Source of the DNA: Methylophaga sp. 41_12_T18
Lineage (GTDB): Bacteria > Pseudomonadota > Gammaproteobacteria > Nitrosococcales > Methylophagaceae
DNA: 64,000 bases
NCBI GenBank assembly: GCA_002163115.1
Contig: MAAI01000076.1
Coordinates: 1 to 64,000 of the forward strand
Reading direction: 5' to 3'
Shown here: positions 1 through 8,564 of the stretch, piece after piece
How positions within the stretch are numbered: position 1 is the stretch's first letter
Layout of the letters: each line of letters begins with the position of its first letter
Translations under genes and position numbers: made by a program
Notes under the pieces: model-generated
What the model was told of the DNA's origin: nothing
Seen by the model: the letters and a program-made list of their open reading frames with translations, nothing else
Databases searched by the model: none

Positions 1-2352
1 GTCGGTAATACCGTGACCGTTGATGTCGACTTTGCCACTGGCAGTGATACCGAAGATGCTGACTTTATTGTCGCAGCTGAAGCGGCCTTATTAGCGGCGG
101 CTAATGCGACCACCGGCGTGAGCTATGCGGCAGGCACCTTAACCTATAGCGATACCTTTGTCGGAACCGATCTCAACTTTAATGTCACCGCCTTTAATGA
201 TGACTTATTGGATTCACCTGAAACCTTAAACGTGACCTTAGACAATGCCACAGCCGTTAATGGTAGTGCCACAGCAGCGGATTCTGAAAACGTCACCATT
301 ACTGATATTGATAACGCCATTACCTTTGCGATAAATGTGACATCTGAAGATGTCACTGATGATACAGCCAGTCAACAAGCTACAGTGACAGAGGAAAATG
401 ATCTGGACGATGTAGCCACTTTTACTGTCTTAATGACAGGGTTACCATTGCTTGGAGCCAATACAGCTTCTGTTGATGTTAATTTTACTGGCACGGCGGA
501 CGATGCTGATTTTGTGACTGCAGCATTGGCCTCTTTAACAGCTATCGCGGGCAGTACAGCAGGTGTTAGTTTATCTGCAAATACGCTTACCTTTGATAGT
601 AGCTTTGTTGGCTCATCTTTATCATTTTCCGTCGAAGTATTTGATGATGGTGACGATGAAGGTCCAGAAGACCTTATTGCAACTCTAAGTGGTGAAAGTG
701 TACTTAATGGTTCGGCAGCCTTGGTTTCTGGTCAGGAAGCAGCAACGGTTGATATTGATGATGCTGATGCAGATTTCCCTGCAGGTTTGGCATACTCGAT
801 TGCCGGTGGTGGTGGTACTGGTGCATTTTTATACGGTATTGATTTGGCATCAGGTGCAACCTTCCAGATTGGTGCTGTGGTTGTTGATGGTAATGATAAA
901 GCACAATTTTCATCATTAACTTTAAACCCGATAGATGGTTATTTATATGGCTTAGCTGATCAAGGTGGGTTGAACGGTTTTGCTCGAGTCAATGCCGCTA
1001 CAGGTGAAGCTGAATTATTGTTTAGTGACTCATTACTGAATACCAGCACTTCAGGCATGTCATTTGCAACCAATGGTGATTTATACATTGGTATTGATGA
1101 TGAGTTTTATCTGGTTGCTAGTATTGATGTTAGTTCTATTAACGACGTTAGTGACTTAGGTTCGCCAATTGTAACTTTTGATAATAGTGGTGTATCGATA
1201 GACTCTATGGCTTATCAAGTATCAACTGATACCATTTTCTTTATATCAGGTTCTCAGCTTTTTGAAATTGCTGCGGATGGTTCAGAAACAACAGCAACCG
1301 AAGCTCCAATGGCTATTGGCGATACCATTGATGGTCTGTCATTTGATGAAAGTGGCACCTTATGGGGATCAGATAATCTTGGTTCGATTTATCGTATTGA
1401 TACGTTGACGGGGTCAGGAACATTAGTTGCTACAATTAGTAATTCTGATGTGACCAACTCTGGTATTCACTCTCTCGCTATCAGCCAATTGATCCCTGGT
1501 ACCTACGTGACATTGGGTGAAGGTGCTGTCAGTCATACTAATTATTACCTCTATAGTGTTGGTGCTCAGGGTGATGTTTATGATGCAACTGCGTTATCAG
1601 GATTAGGTTTAACCGCTGATAGTGAAGTGACGATAAGTGTTACCGGCCGAACTATTTCAGTCACACAAACTGATACTGCTGATCCGGTAGATGAAGTCGC
1701 AATAAGAGTGGATTCATTTGCCGATATTACAATTGATGGATTTGAACAATCAGATATATTTACTCGGGATGGACTTCCTTCAGTTATCAATATCACCGAT
1801 GGTGAAGGCGGTAATATTCAAACCGGTGAAGCAGATGATGTGGTTAATATCACCTCAGCCGCTACAAGCGGTGGATTGACGGCTGATGAAGAATATACCG
1901 TTAATACGGATGGTGGCGATGATGTGATTACACTAACTGACTTAGTTGATACCTCATACATTCTTAATGTCGGCGAATCATTGGATGCAAATGGTAATTT
2001 GTTGCAAGACCTTACTGACATTGATAGCGTGATTATTGATGATGATCTCAACTTAGGGAGTGGCAATGTTTCGATGAATAATGTCGAAGTATTAGATATC
2101 ACCGGCGCTGGCGATAATACTCTCACCTTAACTGCTTCTGATGTTTTAGATGCATCAGATGATACTAATGTATTGATTGTTAAAGGCGATAGTGGAGACG
2201 CTATAGCCTCATCCGATAGTTGGGCAGCTGGAGCAACTGGTGTGACGGGCATTGATGGTGGCACTTATAATACTTATACCTTTGACACCGGCGGTGGTAT
2301 TGCAACGTTGCTGGTTGATTCTAGTATTAACATTACCAGCATCACTGATTAA
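1..2352 (+). CDS. Large Calx-beta repeat surface/secreted protein, 5' end outside window
   Basis: The frame is open from base 1, so the start codon lies upstream and only the C-terminal ~784 residues are seen. The first ~260 residues hold two Calx-beta-like units, each with an acidic turn of the type FNDD..DSPE or FDDGDDEGPED and closing in an acidic TITDID/DIDDAD segment. Residues of about 265-500 form a beta-propeller-like region with GxLYGI/GYLYGLAD/LYIGID repeats resembling DUF4394. The last ~200 residues are Asp/Thr-rich and end with the pattern NVLIVKGDSGD..W......YNTYT..GG.ATLLVD, which is common at the C-terminus of giant RTX/LapA-like adhesins. Very high Asp and low Lys content fits an exported calcium-binding protein. 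A strong terminator follows the stop. Role inferred: adhesion or matrix; substrate unknown. Confidence 0.75.
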   Translation, partial: VGNTVTVDVDFATGSDTEDADFIVAAEAALLAAANATTGVSYAAGTLTYSDTFVGTDLNFNVTAFNDDLLDSPETLNVTLDNATAVNGSATAADSENVTITDIDNAITFAINVTSEDVTDDTASQQATVTEENDLDDVATFTVLMTGLPLLGANTASVDVNFTGTADDADFVTAALASLTAIAGSTAGVSLSANTLTFDSSFVGSSLSFSVEVFDDGDDEGPEDLIATLSGESVLNGSAALVSGQEAATVDIDDADADFPAGLAYSIAGGGGTGAFLYGIDLASGATFQIGAVVVDGNDKAQFSSLTLNPIDGYLYGLADQGGLNGFARVNAATGEAELLFSDSLLNTSTSGMSFATNGDLYIGIDDEFYLVASIDVSSINDVSDLGSPIVTFDNSGVSIDSMAYQVSTDTIFFISGSQLFEIAADGSETTATEAPMAIGDTIDGLSFDESGTLWGSDNLGSIYRIDTLTGSGTLVATISNSDVTNSGIHSLAISQLIPGTYVTLGEGAVSHTNYYLYSVGAQGDVYDATALSGLGLTADSEVTISVTGRTISVTQTDTADPVDEVAIRVDSFADITIDGFEQSDIFTRDGLPSVINITDGEGGNIQTGEADDVVNITSAATSGGLTADEEYTVNTDGGDDVITLTDLVDTSYILNVGESLDANGNLLQDLTDIDSVIIDDDLNLGSGNVSMNNVEVLDITGAGDNTLTLTASDVLDASDDTNVLIVKGDSGDAIASSDSWAAGATGVTGIDGGTYNTYTFDTGGGIATLLVDSSINITSITD

Positions 2353-2372
2353 TCAATAGACCATGACATAGG

Positions 2373-2403
2373 AAAAAAGCCCCAGCTAATGGGGCTTTTT
2401 TTA
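2373..2403 (+). terminator. Rho-independent terminator of the Calx-beta gene
   Basis: The stem AAGCCCC/GGGGCTT closes a short AGCTAAT loop, is flanked by A and T runs, and starts about 20 bases after the stop codon. It is a typical intrinsic terminator. Confidence 0.9.
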
Positions 2404-2473
2404 TTTTGTACTAGTCTCTATATAAATGACGCAACTTGATGCCATCATTACCTAACTAAAAGATAAAACTGGG

Positions 2474-2701
2474 CTAATGAATCTTAAAATAAGACTTAAG
2501 TTCGCCTTCGGTTGGTACGTGCTGGAAGGCTAGCTTGCCATCAACGATAATGTTAGGTGAATGTCTAATTTTCAATATAGATACAAGTTCAGGCTGTTCC
2601 TCCACAAAATCGACTTGATAATTAATATCGAGATCTTTCAACTCTTGTTCTAAATTTGGCAGGTTGAAGTCTGTTTTAGTCACTAATAGTTTAACTTTCA
2701 T
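2474..2701 (-). CDS. Small thioredoxin/glutaredoxin-fold protein lacking CxxC
   Basis: This 75-residue protein starts at the ATG at 2701, which has AGAGGAG a few bases upstream; the longer open frame to 2869 lacks such a site. It has the beta-alpha-beta layout of small glutaredoxin-like proteins: KLLVTKTDF, then a helix LEQELKDLDI, then a VDFVEEQPEL strand, then a cis-Pro-like SPNIIVDGK segment. The place where CxxC should stand reads TDFNLPN, so no redox cysteines are present. It is divergent from the HugZ-like gene. Redox chemistry is therefore unlikely; a binding role is possible but not known. Confidence 0.7.
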   Translation of the reverse strand: MKVKLLVTKTDFNLPNLEQELKDLDINYQVDFVEEQPELVSILKIRHSPNIIVDGKLAFQHVPTEGELKSYFKIH

Positions 2702-2950
2702 GACGGTTACTCCTCTGTAGAATAAATTCCGATTAGAGTGAAATTGGCTACGACAATTAAACCTAAGGAAGTATTGGCGAGCTGATTTTATGGGGATGGC
2801 GGACTGATTAGTCTTCACAAAAAATCTGGCCACTGAGTTAATTGTAAAACTAGTTGCTGTCCTTTGCACCTAATTTGTATTTGCTAGCAGTTGCCGAAAC
2901 AATTAGGCTAAACTGAATGCAGACTTAGGCGTTAATGAAGGAGTAATTGA

Positions 2951-3667
2951 GTGAGTAAATCAGAACAAGCCGCCAAGCGGGCCAGAGCATTATTGAGCTC
3001 ACAGGATCAAGGCGTCTTATGTACCAACTCTATTGATTTAGCCGGTTATCCCTTTGGGTCTATCACACCTTACTGTCTTAATCGCGATGGTCAGCCAGTG
3101 ATTCTGATTAGTGATCTTGCTCAACATACGCATAACATCAAAGCCAATAATAAAGTGTCTTTAATAGCCAATGAACATGATGTTGCTGATGCTCAGGCAG
3201 CAGCTCGAATTACCTATATTGGCGATGCCAAGCTTGTCGATAAAAGTGATGATGAAACAGCTGAACGTTATTACCGGTACTTCCCAGCCTCACGTGATTT
3301 CCATAAAACCCATGACTTTAATTTTTATACGATTGATTTAGTTCGTGCTCGATATATTGGTGGTTTTGGCAAAATTTATTGGGTCGAACAAGCCGACTTG
3401 TTGAAAGCCAATCCATTTTCTATGCAAGAAGAAAGCGACATGGTCGATCATATGAATAATGATCATCAAGCAGCCATGCAGCATTATTGTGAGTTATTTG
3501 AAATTGCATATGACAAAGATAAACAGCTCAAGATGGTTGGTATTGATAGCGAAGCTTTTTATCTACGCACGGGTGAAAAGTTACACCGGATTGAATTTGA
3601 AACTTCAGTTTCGACGGCACTAGAAGTTCGTCAAGCCATGGTTGAGTTAGCTAAAAGATCTACTTAG
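2951..3667 (+). CDS. HugZ-family haem utilisation / PNPOx-like protein
   Basis: This 238-residue protein starts at a GTG with GAAGGAG just upstream. Residues 1-150 form the split-barrel of the pyridoxamine-phosphate-oxidase-like superfamily (GYPFGSITPYCLN, ISDLAQHTHNIKAN, RARYIGGFGKIYWV). Residues of about 155-235 form the DUF2470 domain with DHMNNDHQAAMQHYC. This two-domain order is that of HugZ, a haem-degrading oxygenase used in iron acquisition in Campylobacter and Helicobacter. No haem transport genes lie next to it, so a general haem- or flavin-binding role is equally open. Confidence 0.85.
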   Translation: MSKSEQAAKRARALLSSQDQGVLCTNSIDLAGYPFGSITPYCLNRDGQPVILISDLAQHTHNIKANNKVSLIANEHDVADAQAAARITYIGDAKLVDKSDDETAERYYRYFPASRDFHKTHDFNFYTIDLVRARYIGGFGKIYWVEQADLLKANPFSMQEESDMVDHMNNDHQAAMQHYCELFEIAYDKDKQLKMVGIDSEAFYLRTGEKLHRIEFETSVSTALEVRQAMVELAKRST

Positions 3668-3791
3668 TTAGTCAACCACTATGCTGGACTTATTTTTATG
3701 AATAGTAAGGACACAAGCCCTAGTTTATAGCTAACTAAAGTTAGTCACGACATAAAGCTTATTCGAATATTACGAGTTAAAGATTAAACTC

Positions 3792-4172
3792 TTATTTATC
3801 TTTAATTCTATTTTTCATCAGAACATTAAATGATTCTGCAAGTTCAGAATTATAGTCAGTTTTACGAAATTGAATGTTAGAGCTAGTTTTTCCTTCAGCA
3901 ACTTCATCCATATGCAGTTGAAGGCGGGAAAGTGGCCCTGCGATACAATTCGTTAGCCTTAAGCCATATAAAATACAAGCAAAATAGGCTACTTGGGTAA
4001 TAAGGACAAGATATTGACCATAGGGGGCAATAATATAACTTTCGTTTGCAATATCGTGACTTAGTACGAGTAGTTGAGAGAAAATACACATGCAGACAAT
4101 ATAAATAATAAGATCTATTTGAATCTTAGAGCCTACAAACCATTTTTTTTTATAAAAAGGGACTTTTTTCAT
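3792..4172 (-). CDS. Small two-TM HAMP-domain membrane protein
   Basis: This 126-residue protein has a basic N-terminus, a first membrane segment at about residues 19-38, a short periplasmic loop, a second membrane segment at about 52-72, and then a HAMP-like linker from about 78 (GPLSRLQLHMDEVAEG...) to FNVLM near the end. No kinase, cyclase or methyl-accepting output domain follows. It reads like the input half of a receptor without output, or a partner that joins other receptors by HAMP dimerisation. It stands alone, with about 120 and 200 bases of non-coding DNA on either side. Function unknown. Confidence 0.7.
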   Translation of the reverse strand: MKKVPFYKKKWFVGSKIQIDLIIYIVCMCIFSQLLVLSHDIANESYIIAPYGQYLVLITQVAYFACILYGLRLTNCIAGPLSRLQLHMDEVAEGKTSSNIQFRKTDYNSELAESFNVLMKNRIKDK

Positions 4173-4259
4173 AAGAACCTCGTCTTTTATAGCGTAAATT
4201 GATTTAGTGACTATGATGCAGAACAGCTTATTTCTTGATGTAAAATACCTTGTAAATTA

Positions 4260-4271
4260 GAGGTATACCTC
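4260..4271. promoter_or_regulatory. 12-bp perfect palindrome upstream of the HAMP gene
   Basis: GAGGTATACCTC is a perfect palindrome about 90 bases upstream of the HAMP gene and about 110 bases downstream of the catalase-like gene stop. It could be a dimeric regulator site, but nothing else in the window shares it, so this is a weak call. Confidence 0.25.
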
Positions 4272-4380
4272 AACTGTAATCCTCTGCAACTGAACAAGCA
4301 ATATGCAGTTTGGGGATTATTAGATGTAGCTCACACAATGAATAATTAACCGGTAATTTAACTAAACTAACGGGGTTTAT

Positions 4381-5448
4381 TTACCAATCTAAGGGTGTTG
4401 GAATTACTGTGTTATTTAGTTGATGCCGATATAATGAGCTGGCCTTGTACACCACTTGTCTAACTCGGTTTAAAGCACCGATAGGTTTATGTTCTGCTAA
4501 CGAATTCCACGGTGAGAAAGATAAATTTTCACAGAACTGTTGTTGTACTGGGCTATCAAATTTTTGCTTGGGAATAGTGATGGTGGCAACAGGGATATAA
4601 GCTGAATCAGTTTCTTGCCACAATACACTTGGGTCTTCGATCGGCATATGTTTTTTACTGTCTTGTAATTGCACTAACAACTGCATACAAGCTTCGCCAC
4701 TTTCTAGTTCTGCTGACAGTGTTTTCTGCAAGAAGTCTTCATTGCTTTGATCTTGGCCATCGGTACTTATAGCGGGCAGGCAGGATTGCACTTTATATTT
4801 AACGTTATGTGGGCCTAACTTATAGGCGGTATTGCTGAAATACTCATCCCATATTGGGCTATAAGGTGGTGGCGCTAGTGTATCCATCACTTGTGACAAT
4901 TCACGTAATCGCCAATTAAAAGGATTGTAGCCGGGGATGAAGTATTTAACTTTATCAGGGCTTTCGACTAATCCGTTGTAATCAGCTAAGTTGATTGAGA
5001 AAAAGGCTGGACTGTTATGTAATAAAAATTCTTGAGTTTGTTGCTCAACATTGAGCAACTTGATCGCAATACCACGTGAATCATTGTCAGCATCAGCAAC
5101 TATATTGGGTGAACCATTGGAAAAGCGTATCCATGATTTATATTGCTGATTAGCTTGTTTAAAAATACCGTGTTGCAGTGTTGGGCTTAGGTCATCATTA
5201 ATATCGAAATAGGCTTTCACACAAGCATGGCCTTTAGCGTGAGCACCTCGGTGGGCTTTATCGGTTCTGAAACTGTCGATGATATTGATGAAGTTATCGA
5301 CAGAACGTTGAATCTGTTGTTCTTCGTCAGCGGAAATAACTTCTTCAGTGGTAACGATGGCATCACTATATGAATAGTATTCATATAATCCAAAGGTTAA
5401 TACTATTAAAAGTAATAGAGAAAACAGTAGTTTTTTAAATAGTTTCAC
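4381..5448 (-). CDS. Membrane-anchored catalase-fold haem protein
   Basis: This 355-residue protein starts at a GTG 5 bases after the acyltransferase stop. An uncleaved signal anchor spans residues 5-25. The catalase-family haem pocket is visible: GAHAKGHACVKAYF (distal His70), RFSNGSP and DSRGIAIKLL, HNSPAFF (distal Asn145) and RQVVY (Arg330-x3-Tyr334, the proximal ligand pattern). It lacks the N-terminal arm and C-terminal flavodoxin-like or extra domains of full catalases, so it is a minicatalase-type protein. The residue before the distal His is Ala, where true catalases have Val and coral allene oxide synthase has Thr. The substrate is therefore more likely an organic (lipid) peroxide than H2O2; this is inference. 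Last gene of a likely operon with the di-heme protein. Confidence 0.85.
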   Translation of the reverse strand: MKLFKKLLFSLLLLIVLTFGLYEYYSYSDAIVTTEEVISADEEQQIQRSVDNFINIIDSFRTDKAHRGAHAKGHACVKAYFDINDDLSPTLQHGIFKQANQQYKSWIRFSNGSPNIVADADNDSRGIAIKLLNVEQQTQEFLLHNSPAFFSINLADYNGLVESPDKVKYFIPGYNPFNWRLRELSQVMDTLAPPPYSPIWDEYFSNTAYKLGPHNVKYKVQSCLPAISTDGQDQSNEDFLQKTLSAELESGEACMQLLVQLQDSKKHMPIEDPSVLWQETDSAYIPVATITIPKQKFDSPVQQQFCENLSFSPWNSLAEHKPIGALNRVRQVVYKASSLYRHQLNNTVIPTPLDW

Positions 5449-5453
5449 GGGGA

Positions 5454-6734
5454 CTAGCGTCTTAAATTCATCACGGGTTTTTCGATAAATAAATACATCA
5501 ATGCAGCGATGGCGAGACTGAGTACAGTGCTAATAACAAAACCAAAAATCAAGGTTTCAGCCATCGACCAAGGATATTCAGTCGGCATAGTGATGGTCAG
5601 ATTAACCAGTGCAGGAATCACTGCTGACATGACTACCAAATGAATCAAGTATAACGAGTACGATAAGGTGGCGAACGGATACCAAAAGGGCAGTGAAAAG
5701 AAGCTACGCATCATAGTTGCTATCAGATGGGTTTGTAGCAACATGGCGATAATAATGATGCCGATACCGACCGAGAATAAGTTGCGGTTGAAGATGTAAT
5801 ACAGCACATGCACAGTTTGATAGTCATCATAAATCGGCAGGTAATTAGCAAAGCCCATAAAGAAAACAACCATAGCGATACCAATTAAGGTCGTGACAAG
5901 ACCCAAACTGGAATTAAAGAAAGCGATTAACTTATCTTTGTGAAAATGGAAGTTATAAGCCGCCATACAGCCAACTAATAAGCTGCCAAACCGAGTATGT
6001 AAGTTGTCATACAATACGGTAAAGAAATGATTGAAGTAGTCATGGTCAAGATACATACGGCTGCCAGGTGAAGTGCGAAGGGCTTCATCTGACATAACAA
6101 TGCCAAAACGCACTATGAGAGATATCACGAATAACCACAGCATGGTGTAGCCGGGTGATTTGGAATATTTCAAGATAGCAATCAATAACAACGGATAGAT
6201 AAAGTAGAACTGCTCTTCAATGGCTAGGCTCCATGTCCAACCTACGGCTTGGCTGCCATAATCTACAAAATTATTGATATAGAGATAGTTAGCCCAAATA
6301 TTTTCGCTATTAGGTCCGTTTAATAACCAATAGACGGTAAGGGTGAAATAGTAGGCAGGGGTTAATCTTAAATAGCGACGAATATAGAAGTTTTTCAAAT
6401 CCATATGGCCGGTTTTGGCAATTTGTCGAAATAAGATGCCTGAGATTAAAAAGCCACTCATGACAAAAAATACATCTACCCCTTTGTCACCGTTTAATGC
6501 CCAGCCCCAACCTGAGCCAAGTTCATTAATCATCGATTCGACGGTGACAGTTGGGTGTACTAATTGATAAACAAAGAAAGTATGAAAAACTAAAACCAAA
6601 ATAATAGAAACAGCTCGAATACCATCAATAGAAGCATAGTTGGAGGCACGGCGAGTATAGATAGAACGAAAATTTTCTTTAAAAGAAAATGCCCGTTGCA
6701 TCGCTGTTTTTGACATATCAACATCGTGAGACAT
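5454..6734 (-). CDS. Acyltransferase-3 (OafA/YrhL-type) membrane protein
   Basis: This 426-residue integral membrane protein has about ten hydrophobic segments. The acyltransferase-3 signature is at residues ~35-55 (SIDGIRAVSIILVLVFHTFF, with the conserved catalytic-type His), followed by the GVDVFFVMSGFLISG and RRYLRLTPAYY motifs. The late motif is LSYSLYLIH. The family moves acyl groups from a cytoplasmic donor onto extracytoplasmic glycans, lipids or peptides. It sits 12 bases after the di-heme cytochrome gene and 5 bases before the catalase-fold gene, so the three are almost surely co-transcribed. The acceptor is unknown. No lipopolysaccharide or polysaccharide genes lie nearby, which makes an O-antigen role less likely. 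Confidence 0.88.
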   Translation of the reverse strand: MSHDVDMSKTAMQRAFSFKENFRSIYTRRASNYASIDGIRAVSIILVLVFHTFFVYQLVHPTVTVESMINELGSGWGWALNGDKGVDVFFVMSGFLISGILFRQIAKTGHMDLKNFYIRRYLRLTPAYYFTLTVYWLLNGPNSENIWANYLYINNFVDYGSQAVGWTWSLAIEEQFYFIYPLLLIAILKYSKSPGYTMLWLFVISLIVRFGIVMSDEALRTSPGSRMYLDHDYFNHFFTVLYDNLHTRFGSLLVGCMAAYNFHFHKDKLIAFFNSSLGLVTTLIGIAMVVFFMGFANYLPIYDDYQTVHVLYYIFNRNLFSVGIGIIIIAMLLQTHLIATMMRSFFSLPFWYPFATLSYSLYLIHLVVMSAVIPALVNLTITMPTEYPWSMAETLIFGFVISTVLSLAIAALMYLFIEKPVMNLRR

Positions 6735-6746
6735 AACCGGCCCTGC

Positions 6747-8447
6747 CTATAAGGTTTTTAAATATTCGATTAAAGCCCAACGCTCGTCTTCTGTCAGAGC
6801 GGCTTGACCATAAGCCCCCGTGCCATATTCATGGCCGGCATTGCTATTGCCAGGTAACGAGGTATCAAATAAAAAACTAGTGTTGGTAGCTTCGTTTACA
6901 TAACCTAAACCTGTAGGGTCATACTCCCAAGAGCCTAAGAAAAACTTCGCATCTCGTTCTACAGCTGGTAATAACAACTGATACATATTGTGAACAGAGC
7001 CGTTGTGCAAATAAGGCGGACTCGACCAAACACCATTTAACGGCCGTGCTTTATAAGCTAATAAAGCGTGATCAGACACTTCTTGGCCATGTTCAATGAT
7101 TTCTCCATCCACATATTTAGGCGGATGAATCACATCTGGGTGACCTAAAGCCTTAGCATCACGTTTGGCTAAGTAGGCTTGCAAGGGATTATTTTTCAAT
7201 ACACCAATCATCACATTATTCGCGATATAGATGGCTCTGTTTTCTTCGCCTAGTTCAGGGCCGGCAAAGTAAAACTGTTTACGGTCTTTAAATATGCCGC
7301 TTTGGCCTCGATGACCAAGTGCATTTTCAGCCATTAAGGGATCAGTATTTATTTCTGCTAAGGTGCTCATCCGAACCTGAATTTTACGTAGCGGATCAGT
7401 GCGGTCGATATCCACATGACAGGCAATGCAATGTTGCTCATATAAAGTTCGTCCAACTTGAACCTGTTGCTGATCAATAGCTGGAAATTGTTCAGGCCAT
7501 AATGGTGAATGTAATTTAGCGGTTATTTTCTCTAAACCACGTAAATTATCAGCCTGAATAGAAGAGGGGTAGCCGCCATCAATAACACCTAACCACTTGG
7601 TGGTTTCGGTTTCAATCTCACCAAATACGCCAATGGCTTCGCCAATATTTCGAGCAAGAGCACCCACGCCACTATTGGCTTGCGAACCATTCCACTCTAC
7701 ATAATCATGTTGTGGAGTGTCCCATATATAAGGAAAGCTAGTGGCAGCATTTGGAGAATTATAATTACCTGGAACTTGAGTTGCCGATAATGCCTTATTC
7801 AAAATCGCACCAAAGGCATCAAGCCGACTAAAACCATAAGGCGTATCAGTATGATTCATGGTGGCGTAATCGATACGCTTACTGAGTTGTTTAACTAATG
7901 CTGCAGTGAGTTCATCTTTTTGTTGTTGGCTAACATCATCACCTAAGATACGACTTTGAAAGCGAGCTAATTTTTCGCTGTCATCAATGGTGGTTTTGAT
8001 TGAAGTGGTTAGCTCAGTTAAGAACAAACGTAGATCGAGAAAACTTTGACCACCATCAATGCGAATAAACTGATCTTTATATTTAAGCTCTTGGGTATGA
8101 CAGGCCGCACAGGTGATGCCCATATGATCGCCGTTTCTAGCTAAACCGATTGGCAGCCCATCAGGGTTACGATCAGATTTCGCTGTTGGCAAAAAACCAA
8201 AGCTCATCATCTTATCGTCAGTTCTTAATAACTCGGTGTTATCGGCTTGTTCGAGGTTGAGAAAAAGAGCATAAGGAACAAGACGAGAGCCTTGATCGGT
8301 GAAATAGAAATAATCACGGTCAGCAGCATCCCAGTTTTGTTCTATGAATATCGTTTCACGCTCACTAACAGTAGCGGAAAAGGCTGGCGATATTGCTCCA
8401 AGGCTGAACAACAGTGATGCAACAATGCCTAACTTAAAATAATACAT
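6747..8447 (-). CDS. Periplasmic di-heme cytochrome c oxygenase-like protein (RoxA / 10S-DOX type)
   Basis: This 566-residue protein has a cleavable signal peptide (residues 1-25, ending PAFSA). It has two c-type haem sites, CAACH at ~112 and CIACH at ~339. Near the C-terminus it carries KARPLNGVWSSPPYLHNGSV, a hallmark of RoxA-like di-haem proteins. It is longer than the two-haem CcpA/MauG peroxidases. Family members include rubber oxygenase RoxA and the Pseudomonas aeruginosa oleate 10S-dioxygenase and diol synthase, which insert O2 into unsaturated lipids. Ribosome site AGGTAAG precedes the ATG. It is the first gene of the three-gene unit and lies downstream of an LCAT-type lipase. A peroxidase role cannot be excluded. 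Confidence 0.82.
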   Translation of the reverse strand: MYYFKLGIVASLLFSLGAISPAFSATVSERETIFIEQNWDAADRDYFYFTDQGSRLVPYALFLNLEQADNTELLRTDDKMMSFGFLPTAKSDRNPDGLPIGLARNGDHMGITCAACHTQELKYKDQFIRIDGGQSFLDLRLFLTELTTSIKTTIDDSEKLARFQSRILGDDVSQQQKDELTAALVKQLSKRIDYATMNHTDTPYGFSRLDAFGAILNKALSATQVPGNYNSPNAATSFPYIWDTPQHDYVEWNGSQANSGVGALARNIGEAIGVFGEIETETTKWLGVIDGGYPSSIQADNLRGLEKITAKLHSPLWPEQFPAIDQQQVQVGRTLYEQHCIACHVDIDRTDPLRKIQVRMSTLAEINTDPLMAENALGHRGQSGIFKDRKQFYFAGPELGEENRAIYIANNVMIGVLKNNPLQAYLAKRDAKALGHPDVIHPPKYVDGEIIEHGQEVSDHALLAYKARPLNGVWSSPPYLHNGSVHNMYQLLLPAVERDAKFFLGSWEYDPTGLGYVNEATNTSFLFDTSLPGNSNAGHEYGTGAYGQAALTEDERWALIEYLKTL

Positions 8448-8564
8448 GTACTTACCTATTCCTTATCACCTATGAGTTGATTCATAAGCCTGTTTGGGTA
8501 AAGCTAAATATAACTTACTGTTCTAATCGACGTAACGAATGGCTAATTGTTACAAATTGTATGG

